DNA from: Romanomermis culicivorax
Taxonomy: Eukaryota > Nematoda > Enoplea > Mermithida > Mermithidae
Assembly: GCA_963922205.1 (NCBI GenBank)
Contig: CAWUHX010000077.1
Span: forward strand, 620,001-684,000
DNA: 64,000 bases
Reading direction: 5' to 3'
In this document: positions 55,298-64,000 of the stretch, one piece after another
Position numbering within the stretch: the stretch's first letter is position 1
Layout of the letters: every line of letters begins with the position of its first letter
The notes under the pieces: generated by a model
The model's database searches: none
What the model was told of the DNA's origin: nothing
What the model saw: the letters and a program-made list of their open reading frames with translations, nothing else
Made by a program: the position numbers and the translations under genes

Positions 55298-55420
55298 GTA
55301 CTAGGTGCATGGTGAGGAGCCAATGATGGCCTAGGGTCAGGCAGAAGCCAGCAGTGTAATGGCGCCAGGTGCATGGTAAGAAAGCCAATGACGGCCTGGA
55401 GTTGGGCACTGCGAGTCATA
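55298..55420. repeat. Two-copy direct repeat, period about 64 bp
   Basis: AGGTGCATGGTGAGGAGCCAATG-ATGGCCT and AGGTGCATGGTAAGAAAGCCAATG-ACGGCCT are tandem in the non-coding tail of the Polinton. Confidence 0.6.
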
Positions 55421-56299
55421 CTATGTATGGCTGGCGTCTTCTGTAAAAGGGAGGCACTTGGTGTCACATATGTACAGGCCTCCACGTGGCTGACACTGGG
55501 GCTGGCTCAAAAGGTCAGTGCTAACGGGTACATAATAACTATAACATACATTCATATATAATACACAACTAACAAAAAAAAGGAAATGTTGGTGTAGAAA
55601 AAAAAACTTATTGGCAAGGTTGCTACATGAGATAATGGTAAACTTAGTTAAATTTAACCAATTTTTTTGGTAGGAAAAAGGTAATACACACAGTGATGAG
55701 CAGATAACGTGAAAAAAGTAGACTAGTTGTAGAGTACTACATGATTGTTATGTGGTGGGAGAAAATGAGCTTATTGATTGCTGAAGAAATATACTACTTT
55801 ATGCTCGGTACTTTGTGCTTGTTTTGTTGACTGAAAAAAATGACATCGATTGTATGTAGAAGTATAAAAAACAAAACATGACATTGAAAGGTGCTTTATT
55901 TAACCAGTCCAAAATAAAAGAAAATTGTGTACTCATAAAAATGGTGATGTAGTAGTAAGCATGGAGCTCGAAGCTATGTTTGTGATGACTGAAAAAATGT
56001 GGCTTCACTGAAACATAAAAAATGCATAAAGAATATGCTTTCTAAAATGACGTAGTAGTAGAGAACATGTTTACTCCTTCTTTAAAGGCTTGTTGTTTTT
56101 TAAAATGGTGACGTAGTAGCAAGCATGCCTTTCTTCTTTAAACTACTAAATAGTGTAGTAGCTAGCTACATAGCTGAGCATGAGGAAAACTTGTGAGGGG
56201 GAGGGGTTACATTCCCCCCTATTATTAGCTGGCTGCCTAAAAGTTTAAACTTTATGGCAGCTAGCTGATGACTAATAGGTTCAAAGTGTAGGCTAGCTG
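55421..56299. repeat. Polinton right subterminal region with repeated motif
   Basis: There is no gene. AAAATGGTGATGTAGTAGTAAGCATG (about 55938), AAAATGACGTAGTAGTAGAGAACATG (56045) and AAAATGGTGACGTAGTAGCAAGCATG (56102) form a dispersed triplet near the right end. They may be binding sites for the element's own proteins. Confidence 0.5.
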
Positions 56300-56414
56300 T
56301 GCTTGCCTATACTTTGTACATGGGGACGATGCTGCTTTTTTTTCTAAGTCAAACGCCTATGTTTTGTGTGTGTCGGGGACAAACTTTACGCTCGAGCCCC
56401 CCCTCTATACTACT
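56300..56414. repeat. Right TIR of 14.3-kb Polinton
   Basis: The complement of the left TIR blocks, ending TCTATACTACT. The block order differs slightly from the left because of an internal deletion or duplication. Confidence 0.75.
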
Positions 56415-56860
56415 CTAGGCGACTGATGAGCCAAGCTTGCTTTGACAATCATAAAATAGACAAATATGATATGGGTAAAGGTAAAACAAAGAGAATTGAT
56501 CCAATCTGTTACAAAATTAAATGATGCAAAACATGCAACCAATTGGTTGATAGTAGACATCAAAAGCAGCATAAATGCTTCTCGATGCATTGCAAAACAT
56601 CTGACTGATGGTTGAACAAAGAAGATCATGCTTTTTATATGAAGGTACTTAATATTCTTACTTTAGATCCTCGTGTAAATTAGTTGTCTCAATTTTCCAG
56701 AGTATTGATAATGACTTGAAACAAAAACAAAGACCATTTTTTATTTTCATTAATTTTGAGACTAGACAAAATGTTATTTTGGATCAAAATGAAAATAACA
56801 ATAATGAAACACGGAAAATTATAAAATGACACTTCTGCATGATGCAATAGGTCTGAGGAA
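56415..56860 (+). pseudogene. Old Polinton-type DNA polymerase B relic, 3' continuation
   Basis: Directly after the Polinton's right TSD the plus strand resumes Cys/His-rich coding, with CFDNH, then CKTCNQLVDSRHQKQHKCFS and HCKTSD, typical of the zinc-binding region. About 250 bases further on the phrase FINFETRQ matches the exonuclease I motif (F-D-F-E-T), with Asp replaced by Asn. One TGA and several shifts interrupt it. Beyond about 56860 the homology fades. Confidence 0.55.
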
Positions 56861-57899
56861 TTCAATCTTCAAAAACAAAGTAGAAAATCTGGAGAAACTA
56901 TTACAGGAATTAAATAATTCTAGCTATATTGTAAAAGTACATGTCATTCATCCTTAACCATAACTTTTCATACTTAGAAAAGCAGAAAATTTCAATTAAT
57001 CAGGTCAGTAAAGTTAGTCAATTGCTAATAAATTTGAAGAAGTCTCTGCTCATAGAATGTATGCTTCCATAAAAAAAGCATAAAAAATTACTTACAAAAT
57101 TGTAAAACTTCTGCCTAGATACTGGATCTCATCAAAAAAGTCCAAATGATAGTTAATCGTTCAAACAAAAATCATATCTATGCACACTGTGTTTTTTGTG
57201 CTGACCTTTTCTCAAAATGAGAAAAGTGGTGAAAATTTTTTCCTGCATAGAAATGTTCATAGACGTGTTACTTGTGTTCCAGGGCTTTTTTCAAACAAAC
57301 TTGTTAATTCATCAAAATAATTATCCAAAAAATCGAAAATTTTGAGTAATTAGAATCATACATGTAATGAGGCCATGATGTCTGGGGAGAATTGAGGGGC
57401 CAGGGGTCACTGACTCCCCAAACTTTTAGGGGTGTGGTCTCTGAAGAAAAAAAAATTCAATTTTTTAACCAGGGAAGTCTGAAAAATGGTTCAAAAAATA
57501 GTATCTTTTGTCTTAAAAACCCTTATAAAATGTGTAGATGGTGTGAAGCACCGAGAAAATTGATGTTTTTGACCATTTTTTCTTAAAAGTTGACAGTTTT
57601 AAAAAAAAATTGACGTTTTCCAGTATTTTTCCAACCAAAAGCATTGGTGTTCCTATCACTACCATGTGGCTAGCCATACGATTGAAATATCCTGAGGGGG
57701 TCGCCCAATGGTTAGCCATATGGCTGACAATTTCTGTGAGGGTTCCTATAGCCCTTCCACCCGATTACATATATAACTCTAATTTACAAGCATTATGGAA
57801 GTAATTTTTTCAGCAATGAATTACATAAGAAATTGACCATAACACCCACAAAAATTTTCCAGGTACTGGTATTCTGCAACATTGATTTGACATGTCTGT

Positions 57900-58160
57900 T
57901 CAAGAATTTAGGTTCTATAAATTTATCATTTGGAAAATTTGGAGACCAGCATGGAGATGCTACATCTAATGTGGAAGCAGATGGCTTTAAAGGCCCTAAA
58001 AAGACAGTTTTTTGCATGTTTTGGAACCCCACTGAGCACCATTTTTCTATAGAGCCCCAATCACATCAGGGGTCCCCATGTTCGCCCCTATGCCTGACAT
58101 CAAGCAGAAAATTATGTCTATCTCTAACCATTTTCACTCTAATGGGGAGCTCTAACCAAT
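57900..58160. repeat. Dispersed repeat, copy B
   Basis: The same orientation as copy A near 37.7-38.0 kb. The ends are not defined. Confidence 0.5.
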
Positions 58161-58206
58161 TTTAAGTGTGTACTTGATGTTGGGGCTTGCATTGCTCACA
58201 TTTTTA

Positions 58207-58420
58207 AAGAGATATATGTTATAACATACCTTACATTATAACACATCCCATATTATAACATGTCCTATGTGATAACATATACCATCTTATAGCATATCCT
58301 GCATTATAACATATCCCATGTCATAACACATATAAGTTTTTGACAAAAAATTGATATATTATAACATAGGACTGTGTTATAGCATAAGGCTATGTTATAA
58401 CATATGGCTTCAATATAGAA
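58207..58420. repeat. TTATAACATA palindromic array
   Basis: About ten copies of (G/A/C)TTATAACATA and close variants, spaced 17-22 bases, alternate with CCCAT/CCTTA words. Units occur in both orientations. Confidence 0.7.
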
Positions 58421-58728
58421 ATTTTTTGAAAAAAACCCCTTTTTAATGTGTTATGACATATAGCTTGTTTTTCTTGGAATTCTTCTAAATAATGGAAGTG
58501 GAAAGCAAGTAGTGTTTCAGAGGCAGCATACTGACCTCACACATTTAACAATTCTTTGAGTGAAAAATTTTAAAGTAAGAATTCTATAGTAGTATAGGCT
58601 GTCTAGGGAGTCCCCATACAAAACATAGCATTTTTCGGCCTATCCTCTAGTACAGGAGTGACCTGGACATTCCCGCCTTCAACCGAAGTGATGCCTTACT
58701 TATAATCAGGTTCTGTACCTTATATATT

Positions 58729-59577
58729 CTATATTTGGTACAAATGTTTCATGTAATTTTTATTTTTTATAACCAAAAGGCAGCATAAAATAATTTGTAA
58801 GCACAATGCCTTTATCATACACAATTTTTTAGTTTTATACATTTTATTGGTTAACACATCACGTTCATCAGTGTGCACAATTCTTGTATAACTCAATTTA
58901 CAATACGAATCTATTTGCTGGCTCACAAAAAGTGTAACCATAAATTTTACGGTTTCAAAATTCAACATGGAAGCTATAGAATGAGTTAAGTGAAATCCAC
59001 GAATTTTTAAGCTACATTTTTCCACATTATTTACAAGCACTTTATAACCATAATTTTTTGGACTCCCTGCAACAGATTCACAAATAAAAATGTCTGATCC
59101 ATAATATTTTTCAAGCTCAGTAGTCATTTCGCCTAAATAGTTACCTATGGGGATTTCATGTACATCAGTGGGTCTACTCAAGTATATTAAGTTATCTGTG
59201 TCAAAATATAGCACACAATCTAGCAGTTTTCCAATGTAAGAATACAGCTTAAGGCGCACATGGTAAGTTATGTAAGCTGCAAACACAGAATAAGTATTGG
59301 ACAATATATGTACAAAATCATCCAATTTGGTATAGTTTACCATGATCATATAATTACCAACAGCGGGAGTACTGTGTATTATATTACTATTATCATTCAA
59401 GAGCTTAAAATACTCACATGGTTTTGTGAAATATCCACTCTGCATCATATTACCCCTTTGGCCGAATTTTCCCCAAAAGCTGTTGAGGCACAGTTTTGCA
59501 AGAGCTCTGAAGCCTGGGTTTTTGTTGATTTTTGTTGATCCAACTGAATATTTTCTTTATCGACCCATTCCTGAAGG
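58729..59577 (-). pseudogene. DNA polymerase B, C-terminal part of interrupted gene
   Basis: The palm and C-terminal region of a Polinton/adintovirus-type polymerase of a different subfamily from the one at 51114. Reading from 59577, motif B (LNSFWGKFGQR) lies at about 59452-59485. Then comes FTKPCEYFKLLND, motif C (VLYFDTDNLIYLSRP, DTDN instead of DTDS, about 59175-59220), and GSPKNYGYKVLV with the lysine-tyrosine region near 59040. The C-terminal LNFETVKFMV follows. One single-base shift lies near 59525. The first codons join in frame to the part at 63575-64000 when the retroelement is ignored. Without the insertion this gene would have very few lesions. Confidence 0.8.
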
Positions 59578-60335
59578 TGTAACGACCAGATTTCTAAGTG
59601 TACTTTTACTTGGTCCCAGCGATGGCGATAACGACAATGAGTAAGAAATTAAAGATCCCTCGACAATATAAAATATGCTTCACACACGTCCCGTATTAAA
59701 CGCTTTTACAAAATTCACATAAAATCGCAATGAAATCTCTCTTTCTCCAGGTTTCTCTGTCTTTTATACCGATTCTTTCATCCACGTCCTCGCATCGTGG
59801 GAGGTCCGCTTCCGTCGGCTCGCCTAACCAATCGCTGCTTCGCTTACCTGTTTCTGCCTACTGTATGTTTCTTTCGCCACGCCTCTTGCTTTAATTTACT
59901 CTTAATTTCTACGCTTGCATGCCTTTTGACCTACAGTATGCTTTGCCGCCTATGTTTTTTAGTTTTTCATGTGTTTTTCGGTTTTCCATGCATTCCTCCT
60001 AAATCTTTTGTCTGGGTTGGGATTTCTGTACTTTCTACATGGGCAGGTGTGTTTACGCGTTTTGGAGGGGATTATTGTACCTACAAAATGTGTATCTTCA
60101 TGTGCATTACGAGGGCCAGGTGCCAATGTGGAAATAATTATGTGTGTCTTTAATTGGGTCAATGGGGTGTGGGATGATCAAAATAAAGTGCTTCACATAA
60201 ATTCATAAGAATGTTTGGGTGTGAATTCCAGGCACCCTTGAGACGATAGATTAATACATGAAAATATATCTAATAAATGAATATCACATACTGTACAATT
60301 TGTATTTACATTATTACTTCAGCATGTACGTTACA
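59578..60335 (-). repeat. 3' LTR of gag-only element
   Basis: 758 bp. It contains TATAAAATATGC-like and TTTTATACCGATTC words. The Gag stop codon lies inside it. Confidence 0.88.
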
Positions 60336-62672
60336 TTTCCCTCCTTCTGAAGTTGAACATCCTCGTTCAAAGGGGTCGAGGGAGAGAGGGTTTTGGGGTG
60401 GAAGACTTGGAGGGATAAGGGATTTTGTCTGAAGGATTGACCCGCCAGTTTTACATGAAGGGGAAGTGCTTTGATTGATAACATCAGCTTTCTTAAGTTG
60501 CTCAACTTTTTGTTTGATGCTTTGTTTTGCTTTTGGTGGTTTTCGAAAAAGGGGTCTGTGTCTGTGTTTATAATTACTTGTACCAATGCTGTGGGAGACA
60601 AGTGGCCTGCGACTCACATGTGTTTTTGACTCAGTGTGAAGGGGCTGATATCTGGATAAGAAATTGATTAACTCAGCTTTTTCCGTTTCAATCCTGTCAC
60701 TCTTGGCCGATTCTATTTTGCCTTTTAGCCATGGGAATGTATGAAGACGTTTCTGTTTGTCTTGGGTGGGAAAATGAGATTGGGCGGGTGAATTTTTCGT
60801 TGGGAGGGGACAAGAAACAGGGGCGATGCATGTATCAGGATGGGAGATTTGGGGCTTGCTGACGTCGTTTGAGCTAGAACTGCAGATACCACTACTTTTA
60901 CTCTTTGAAATGCTAGCTGCAAAATGAATTTTACGATTTTCTTGTGCTTTGGGGGTAGGAAGAGAAGTTTTTCGCCTGGGGAATGTGTTGGGGTCGGTTG
61001 CTAGGAGGGGACAAGAAACAGGGTCAATGCATGTATCAGGATGGGAGATTTGGGGCTTGCTGACGTCGTTTGAGCTAGAACTGCAGATACCACTACTTTT
61101 ACTCTGGGAAATGCTAGCTGTAAAACGAATTTTACGATTTTCTTGTGCTTTGGGGGTAGGAAGAGAAGTTTTTCGCCTGGGGAATGTGTTGGGGTCTGTG
61201 GGAAGGCCCTGCAATTGTGAAAACATTGGGCGTTCCTTTTTGTATGCTGGTTCAGGTTTGGACGTCTCACTGGTTTCAGGATGTTTATGTTTCTGTGCAA
61301 TTTTTGGCTGGGGGGGTTTTGATTTCAACATGTCACTGCTTTTTGGTGATGCAATTTTTGAAGTGCTGCTTGTATCAGGGAGGGGTATGTCAAGGACATA
61401 CTGGGGGTCAAACTGCTTATGACTGCTGGGCAGAACTGTATTTAAAGCATGTTGAGGTTGATGCTGGACAGTGGGCAATGTGGAGTACATGACTGGGACA
61501 TCAATGTTCATTTGTGGTGGGGGTAGTCTCTCTTCAATGCGATTTTGGATGTTAGGGGTCATTTGGTTGGGGCAATATCTACTCGTGTGACCTTTTTGCT
61601 TACAAAGAAAACATTCTACATTTGAGTAGCTTTTTGATATGCAATGGCTGGATCTGTGACCAGTCTGAGAACAGTGAATGCATCTGCTTTTACAGTCTCG
61701 AGTTATGTGATTACTCCTAAAGCAAATTTCGCATGATTTCTGAGTGCCTTGCAAGTTACAATTTCTGGCAAAATGCCCGACTTGATTGCATTGAAAACAT
61801 GTGATCTGTCTCAAATTACTGTTATCATGATGGGGTTGAGCTTGGGAATTTTGCAGTATTTGCAATTGCAACTCCATGACTTGTTCCAATTTATGTAGGA
61901 TTCCCTGCTGTTCAGTGTAATTGCCTAATGAAAGAATGGGTTCCGATTCAGGGGATATGAGGGGTATGGGGCTAGATTTCAATCTGTTTCTGAAAATTTG
62001 TTGTTCAACATAAGCTGCCTCGTCAGACATGTCTGTTAGGGAGGTGAATCGTTTGTACTTGAGTGCCTCTTTAATTTCGGTCTGCATGCCTTCCATGAAA
62101 AGGGGTTTGATTATCATTTCTCGTGCCTCTGAATTGAAATTGGGGTAGGCGAGGGTCGCTAGATGCTCTAGGTCAAACAAAAATTCAATGACAGTTTCCA
62201 AACTTTTTTGTTTCCGTTCATGCAAAAAATGTTGGTGTAAATCTGTGTCTCTGTGGTCGGGGAAACATGCTTGTAATGCAGTTTTATACTGTTCATACGT
62301 TTGGGGTGGGTTTTCAGAATTTTCTAAACTTTTGAATTTTGCTAATGCTGCACCACCCAAATGAATTTCAAAACATGCTAATTTGAGTTGCTCATCAGTA
62401 TCTTTCATGCCTTGTAGTATCATGAACTGCTCTAGTCGCTTGCTCCATTGGCCGAAATGTTGGGTTACTCCTCCCGTAAATACTGTAGGTTTTGCATAAA
62501 AATTGTTCGTCATACTGTTACGGATGTTGGCCGTTCTTAAATCGTCTATCAGGGTGGGATTCATAGTGTTTTTGCTCAATTGTGTGTGTAAAGTTCGAAA
62601 ATTTTCTGCAAAAAGTTCGTTGATCTGCTCTCTTACAATTTCTCCTAAGTGGTCTCGTGTATGGTGGGTCAT
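60306..62672 (-). CDS. Gag polyprotein with four CCHC knuckles and duplicated linker
   Basis: The 788-residue frame is intact. Residues about 50-240 are a retrotransposon Gag domain (QWSKRLEQFMILQGMKDTD, LEHLATLAYPNFNSE, FMEGMQTEIKEALKYKRF), homologous to the Gag at 22397-23520. Four CCHC zinc knuckles follow (about 290-380: CFQCNQVGHFARNC, CEICFRSNHITRDC, CIHCSQTGHRSSHC, CFLCKQKGHTSRYC). A long Pro/Ser/Lys-rich region then contains a 67-residue unit present twice in tandem. The C-terminus runs a few residues into the 3' LTR. It forms virus-like particles in its family and binds RNA. An open frame in an element without pol suggests either recent birth or selection on Gag. Confidence 0.85.
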   Translation of the reverse strand: MTHHTRDHLGEIVREQINELFAENFRTLHTQLSKNTMNPTLIDDLRTANIRNSMTNNFYAKPTVFTGGVTQHFGQWSKRLEQFMILQGMKDTDEQLKLACFEIHLGGAALAKFKSLENSENPPQTYEQYKTALQACFPDHRDTDLHQHFLHERKQKSLETVIEFLFDLEHLATLAYPNFNSEAREMIIKPLFMEGMQTEIKEALKYKRFTSLTDMSDEAAYVEQQIFRNRLKSSPIPLISPESEPILSLGNYTEQQGILHKLEQVMELQLQILQNSQAQPHHDNSNLRQITCFQCNQVGHFARNCNLQGTQKSCEICFRSNHITRDCKSRCIHCSQTGHRSSHCISKSYSNVECFLCKQKGHTSRYCPNQMTPNIQNRIEERLPPPQMNIDVPVMYSTLPTVQHQPQHALNTVLPSSHKQFDPQYVLDIPLPDTSSTSKIASPKSSDMLKSKPPQPKIAQKHKHPETSETSKPEPAYKKERPMFSQLQGLPTDPNTFPRRKTSLPTPKAQENRKIRFTASISQSKSSGICSSSSNDVSKPQISHPDTCIDPVSCPLLATDPNTFPRRKTSLPTPKAQENRKIHFAASISKSKSSGICSSSSNDVSKPQISHPDTCIAPVSCPLPTKNSPAQSHFPTQDKQKRLHTFPWLKGKIESAKSDRIETEKAELINFLSRYQPLHTESKTHVSRRPLVSHSIGTSNYKHRHRPLFRKPPKAKQSIKQKVEQLKKADVINQSTSPSCKTGGSILQTKSLIPPSLPPQNPLSLDPFERGCSTSEGGKCNVHAEVIM
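60803..61205 (-). repeat. Tandem 201-bp duplication within gag
   Basis: Two in-frame copies (about 60803-61003 and 61004-61205) encode DPNTFPRRKTSLPTPKAQEN and SKSSGICSSSSNDVSKPQIS with only a few residue changes. The duplication keeps the Gag frame. Confidence 0.85.
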
Positions 62673-62823
62673 TTTCTGTTTGCGTTTTTACGAATGTCTG
62701 TCCTACTGTAGGAAACGATTACTACTGTATGCGATTACTGCTTAGGGATGCCCGGATATAGGATGCACCTTAATGGGGCAGGGAGTTCCAGTGGTTAACG
62801 GTACGGTACGGTCACCAAAAATA

Positions 62824-63574
62824 TGTAACAACCAGATTTCTAAGTGTACTTTTACTTGGTCCCAGCGATGGCGATAACGACAATGAGTAAGAAATTAAAG
62901 ATCCCTCGACAATATAAAATATGCTTCACACACGTCCCGTATTAAACGCTTTTACAAAATTCACATAAAATCGCAATGAAATCTCTCTTTCTCCAGGTTT
63001 CTCTGTCTTTTATACCGATTCTTTCATCCACGTCCTCGCATCGTGGGAGGTCCGCTTCCGTCGGCTCGCCTAACCAATCGCTGCTTCGCTTACCTGTTTC
63101 TGCCTACTGTATGTTTCTTTCGCCACGCCTCTTGCTTTAATTTACTCTTAATTTCTACGCTTGCATGCCTTTTGACCTACAGTGCCGCCTATGTTTTTTA
63201 GTTTTTCATGTGTTTTTCGGTTTTCCATGCATTCCTCCTAAATCTTTTGTCTGGGTTGGGATTTCTGTACTTTCTACATGGGCAGGTGTGTTTACGCGTT
63301 TTGGAGGGGATTATTGTACCTACAAAATGTGTATCTTCATGTGCATTACGAGGGCCAGGTGCCAATGTGGAAATAATTATGTGTGTCTTTAATTGGGCCA
63401 ATAGGGTGTGGGATGATCAAAATAAAGTGCTTCACATAAATTCATAAGAATGTTTGGGTGTGAATTCCAGACACCCTTGAGACGATAGATTAATACATGA
63501 AAATATATCTAATAAATGAATATCACATACTGTACAATTTGTATTTACATTATTACTTCAGCATCTACGTTACA
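62824..63574 (-). repeat. 5' LTR of gag-only element
   Basis: 751 bp and about 98-99% identical to the other LTR by eye. It lacks the TATGCTT present near 59937. The high identity indicates a recent insertion. Confidence 0.88.
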
Positions 63575-64000
63575 AAGGTATTTTCTCTCATGCTGATCAT
63601 CTCGCACCCAGGATGGCCACCCATCTGCTTCTTGTTTGATTTTTATGAATTGATTCATATACTGAGTGAATAAGCCATCTGGTAAGCTGATGTTGTCATT
63701 TTTGTACTCCGAGAATGGGGAATATTGCCATACCTTGTGTATTTCTGGCACAGCATGTCGGAGGTTCACAGTTTTGAACAATTTGTGGCATATCCATGCG
63801 CCACTGAGAGACCATTGTTCATCAGTATGATCACATTTACTAATATTTTTGTCTGCACACATTTTACATAAGGGGAATGCCAATTTTTGTCTGCTTCAGT
63901 ATGGTAACACAGAATGCAGTGAATCTTGAGGTGGTAACACTGTACATTTAATTAGCCCTTCATACCATTTGACCCCTGGTAATATTGGTTGGAAATTTTC
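63575..64000 (-). pseudogene. DNA polymerase B, upstream part of interrupted gene
   Basis: The minus strand encodes the segment before the palm motif B. It reads GLIKCTVLPP, then FPLCKMCADKN...KCDHTDEQWSLSGAW (Cys/His pairs), EIHKVWQYSPFSEY, and LFTQYMNQFIKIKQEADGWP with WVRDDQHERKYL just before the insertion. These are conserved blocks of the same polymerase family as 58729-59577. A TGA at 63896-63898 breaks the frame. The gene continues beyond the window. Confidence 0.75.

Larger units (their letters stand above)
42110..56414. mobile_element. Polinton/Maverick element, 14.3 kb, nearly complete
   Basis: The termini are AGTAGTATAGA(A/G)GGGGGGG on the left and its complement on the right. The flanks are a perfect 6-bp TSD CTAGGC (42104-42109 and 56415-56420), the hallmark of Polinton integration. 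It carries the full Polinton set: protein-primed polymerase B, retroviral-type integrase, packaging ATPase, adenovirus-type protease, major and minor capsid proteins, plus a TBP homologue. Twelve or thirteen genes are on the minus strand and the polymerase is on the plus strand. Stops in integrase and the pX-like gene, a frameshift and a polymerase gap show that this copy is inactive. Confidence 0.95.
56861..58587. other. Non-coding tract between Polintons
   Basis: No gene can be supported. It holds one copy of the dispersed repeat (57900-58160) and an AT-rich palindromic array (58207-58420). Short frames near 57400-57800 show no recognisable motif. Confidence 0.4.
59578..63574 (-). mobile_element. 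Gag-only LTR retroelement inside a polymerase gene
   Basis: The LTRs (59578-60335 and 62824-63574) start TGTAAC and end GTTACA, differing by a 7-bp indel and a few substitutions. A 4-bp direct repeat AAGG flanks the element (59574-59577, 63575-63578). This is confirmed because the polymerase frame is continuous across it. On the minus strand there is a TGGTGACC primer-binding site near the 5' LTR, one long Gag frame and a purine tract (AGAAGGAGGGAAA) before the 3' LTR. No protease, reverse transcriptase, integrase or env is present. It must depend on another element for movement. Confidence 0.88.
58588..64000. mobile_element. Second full-size Polinton, left end and polymerase, continues past window
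   Basis: AGTAGTATAGGCTG at 58588 matches the termini of the other two Polintons. The word CATACAAAACATAGC follows, like their subterminal repeats. The polymerase gene runs toward this end on the minus strand and stops 141 bases from it. The right end lies outside the window. The element is interrupted by the LTR retroelement 59578-63574. Confidence 0.6.

Noticed and set aside
59797-60208. Plus-strand frames repeated at 63165-63447
   Set aside because: They lie in the two LTR copies, opposite in strand to the element, and have no recognisable motif.

Overview
The window is AT-rich animal DNA, most likely from an invertebrate. The evidence is a Krüppel-like-factor exon with a canonical splice donor, a 49-bp intron-like interval in an old polymerase gene, a tRNA-like gene with a Pol III terminator, and dense eukaryotic transposons nested in one another. 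I cannot name the species. Host coding content is small: one KLF exon (15588-16125, minus). Nearly everything else is mobile DNA.

Left part (1-26 kb): inverted-repeat elements and MITEs, several with visible target-site duplications (TSDs), such as an 8-bp TSD at 805-1161 and a 7/8 TSD at 17418-18178. There is a triple nest at 10.6-14.1 kb, then the KLF exon, then a large foldback element (about 18.29-25.09 kb) split by an LTR retroelement (18965-24657). That retroelement has 4-bp TSDs and reads gag, then an Env-like glycoprotein, then an aspartic protease, with no reverse transcriptase or integrase.

Central part (27-57 kb): a Polinton/Maverick district. A 7.65-kb miniature Polinton (27106-34757, about 1-kb terminal inverted repeats (TIRs), TSD TACATC/TACATT) carries only a decayed N-terminal polymerase fragment, and a DNA transposon sits in its right TIR. 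A 14.3-kb Polinton (42110-56414, perfect TSD CTAGGC) encodes protein-primed DNA polymerase B on the plus strand. Its minus-strand block holds a small membrane protein, integrase, two small proteins, packaging ATPase, a GGFLP membrane protein, a frameshifted virion-type protein, a pX-like minor protein, double-jelly-roll major capsid protein, adenovirus-type protease, penton-type capsid protein, a TATA-binding protein (TBP) homologue and a 59-residue Cys/His protein. It is inserted at the splice acceptor of a much older Polinton-type polymerase relic whose reading resumes on the other side.

Right part (58.6-64 kb): the end of another Polinton (terminus at 58588) whose polymerase gene runs off the window. 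It is interrupted by a gag-only LTR retroelement (59578-63574, TSD AAGG) related to the first one.

The most notable system is the Polinton transcription module. The element carries its own two-repeat TBP homologue with the spacing of the DNA-intercalating aromatic residues preserved, and a TATAAAAGTT-type box sits 10-65 bp before almost every one of its genes. The TBP frame is open while integrase, polymerase, the pX-like gene and another virion gene carry stops, frameshifts or deletions. The 14.3-kb copy therefore looks recently inserted but no longer autonomous.
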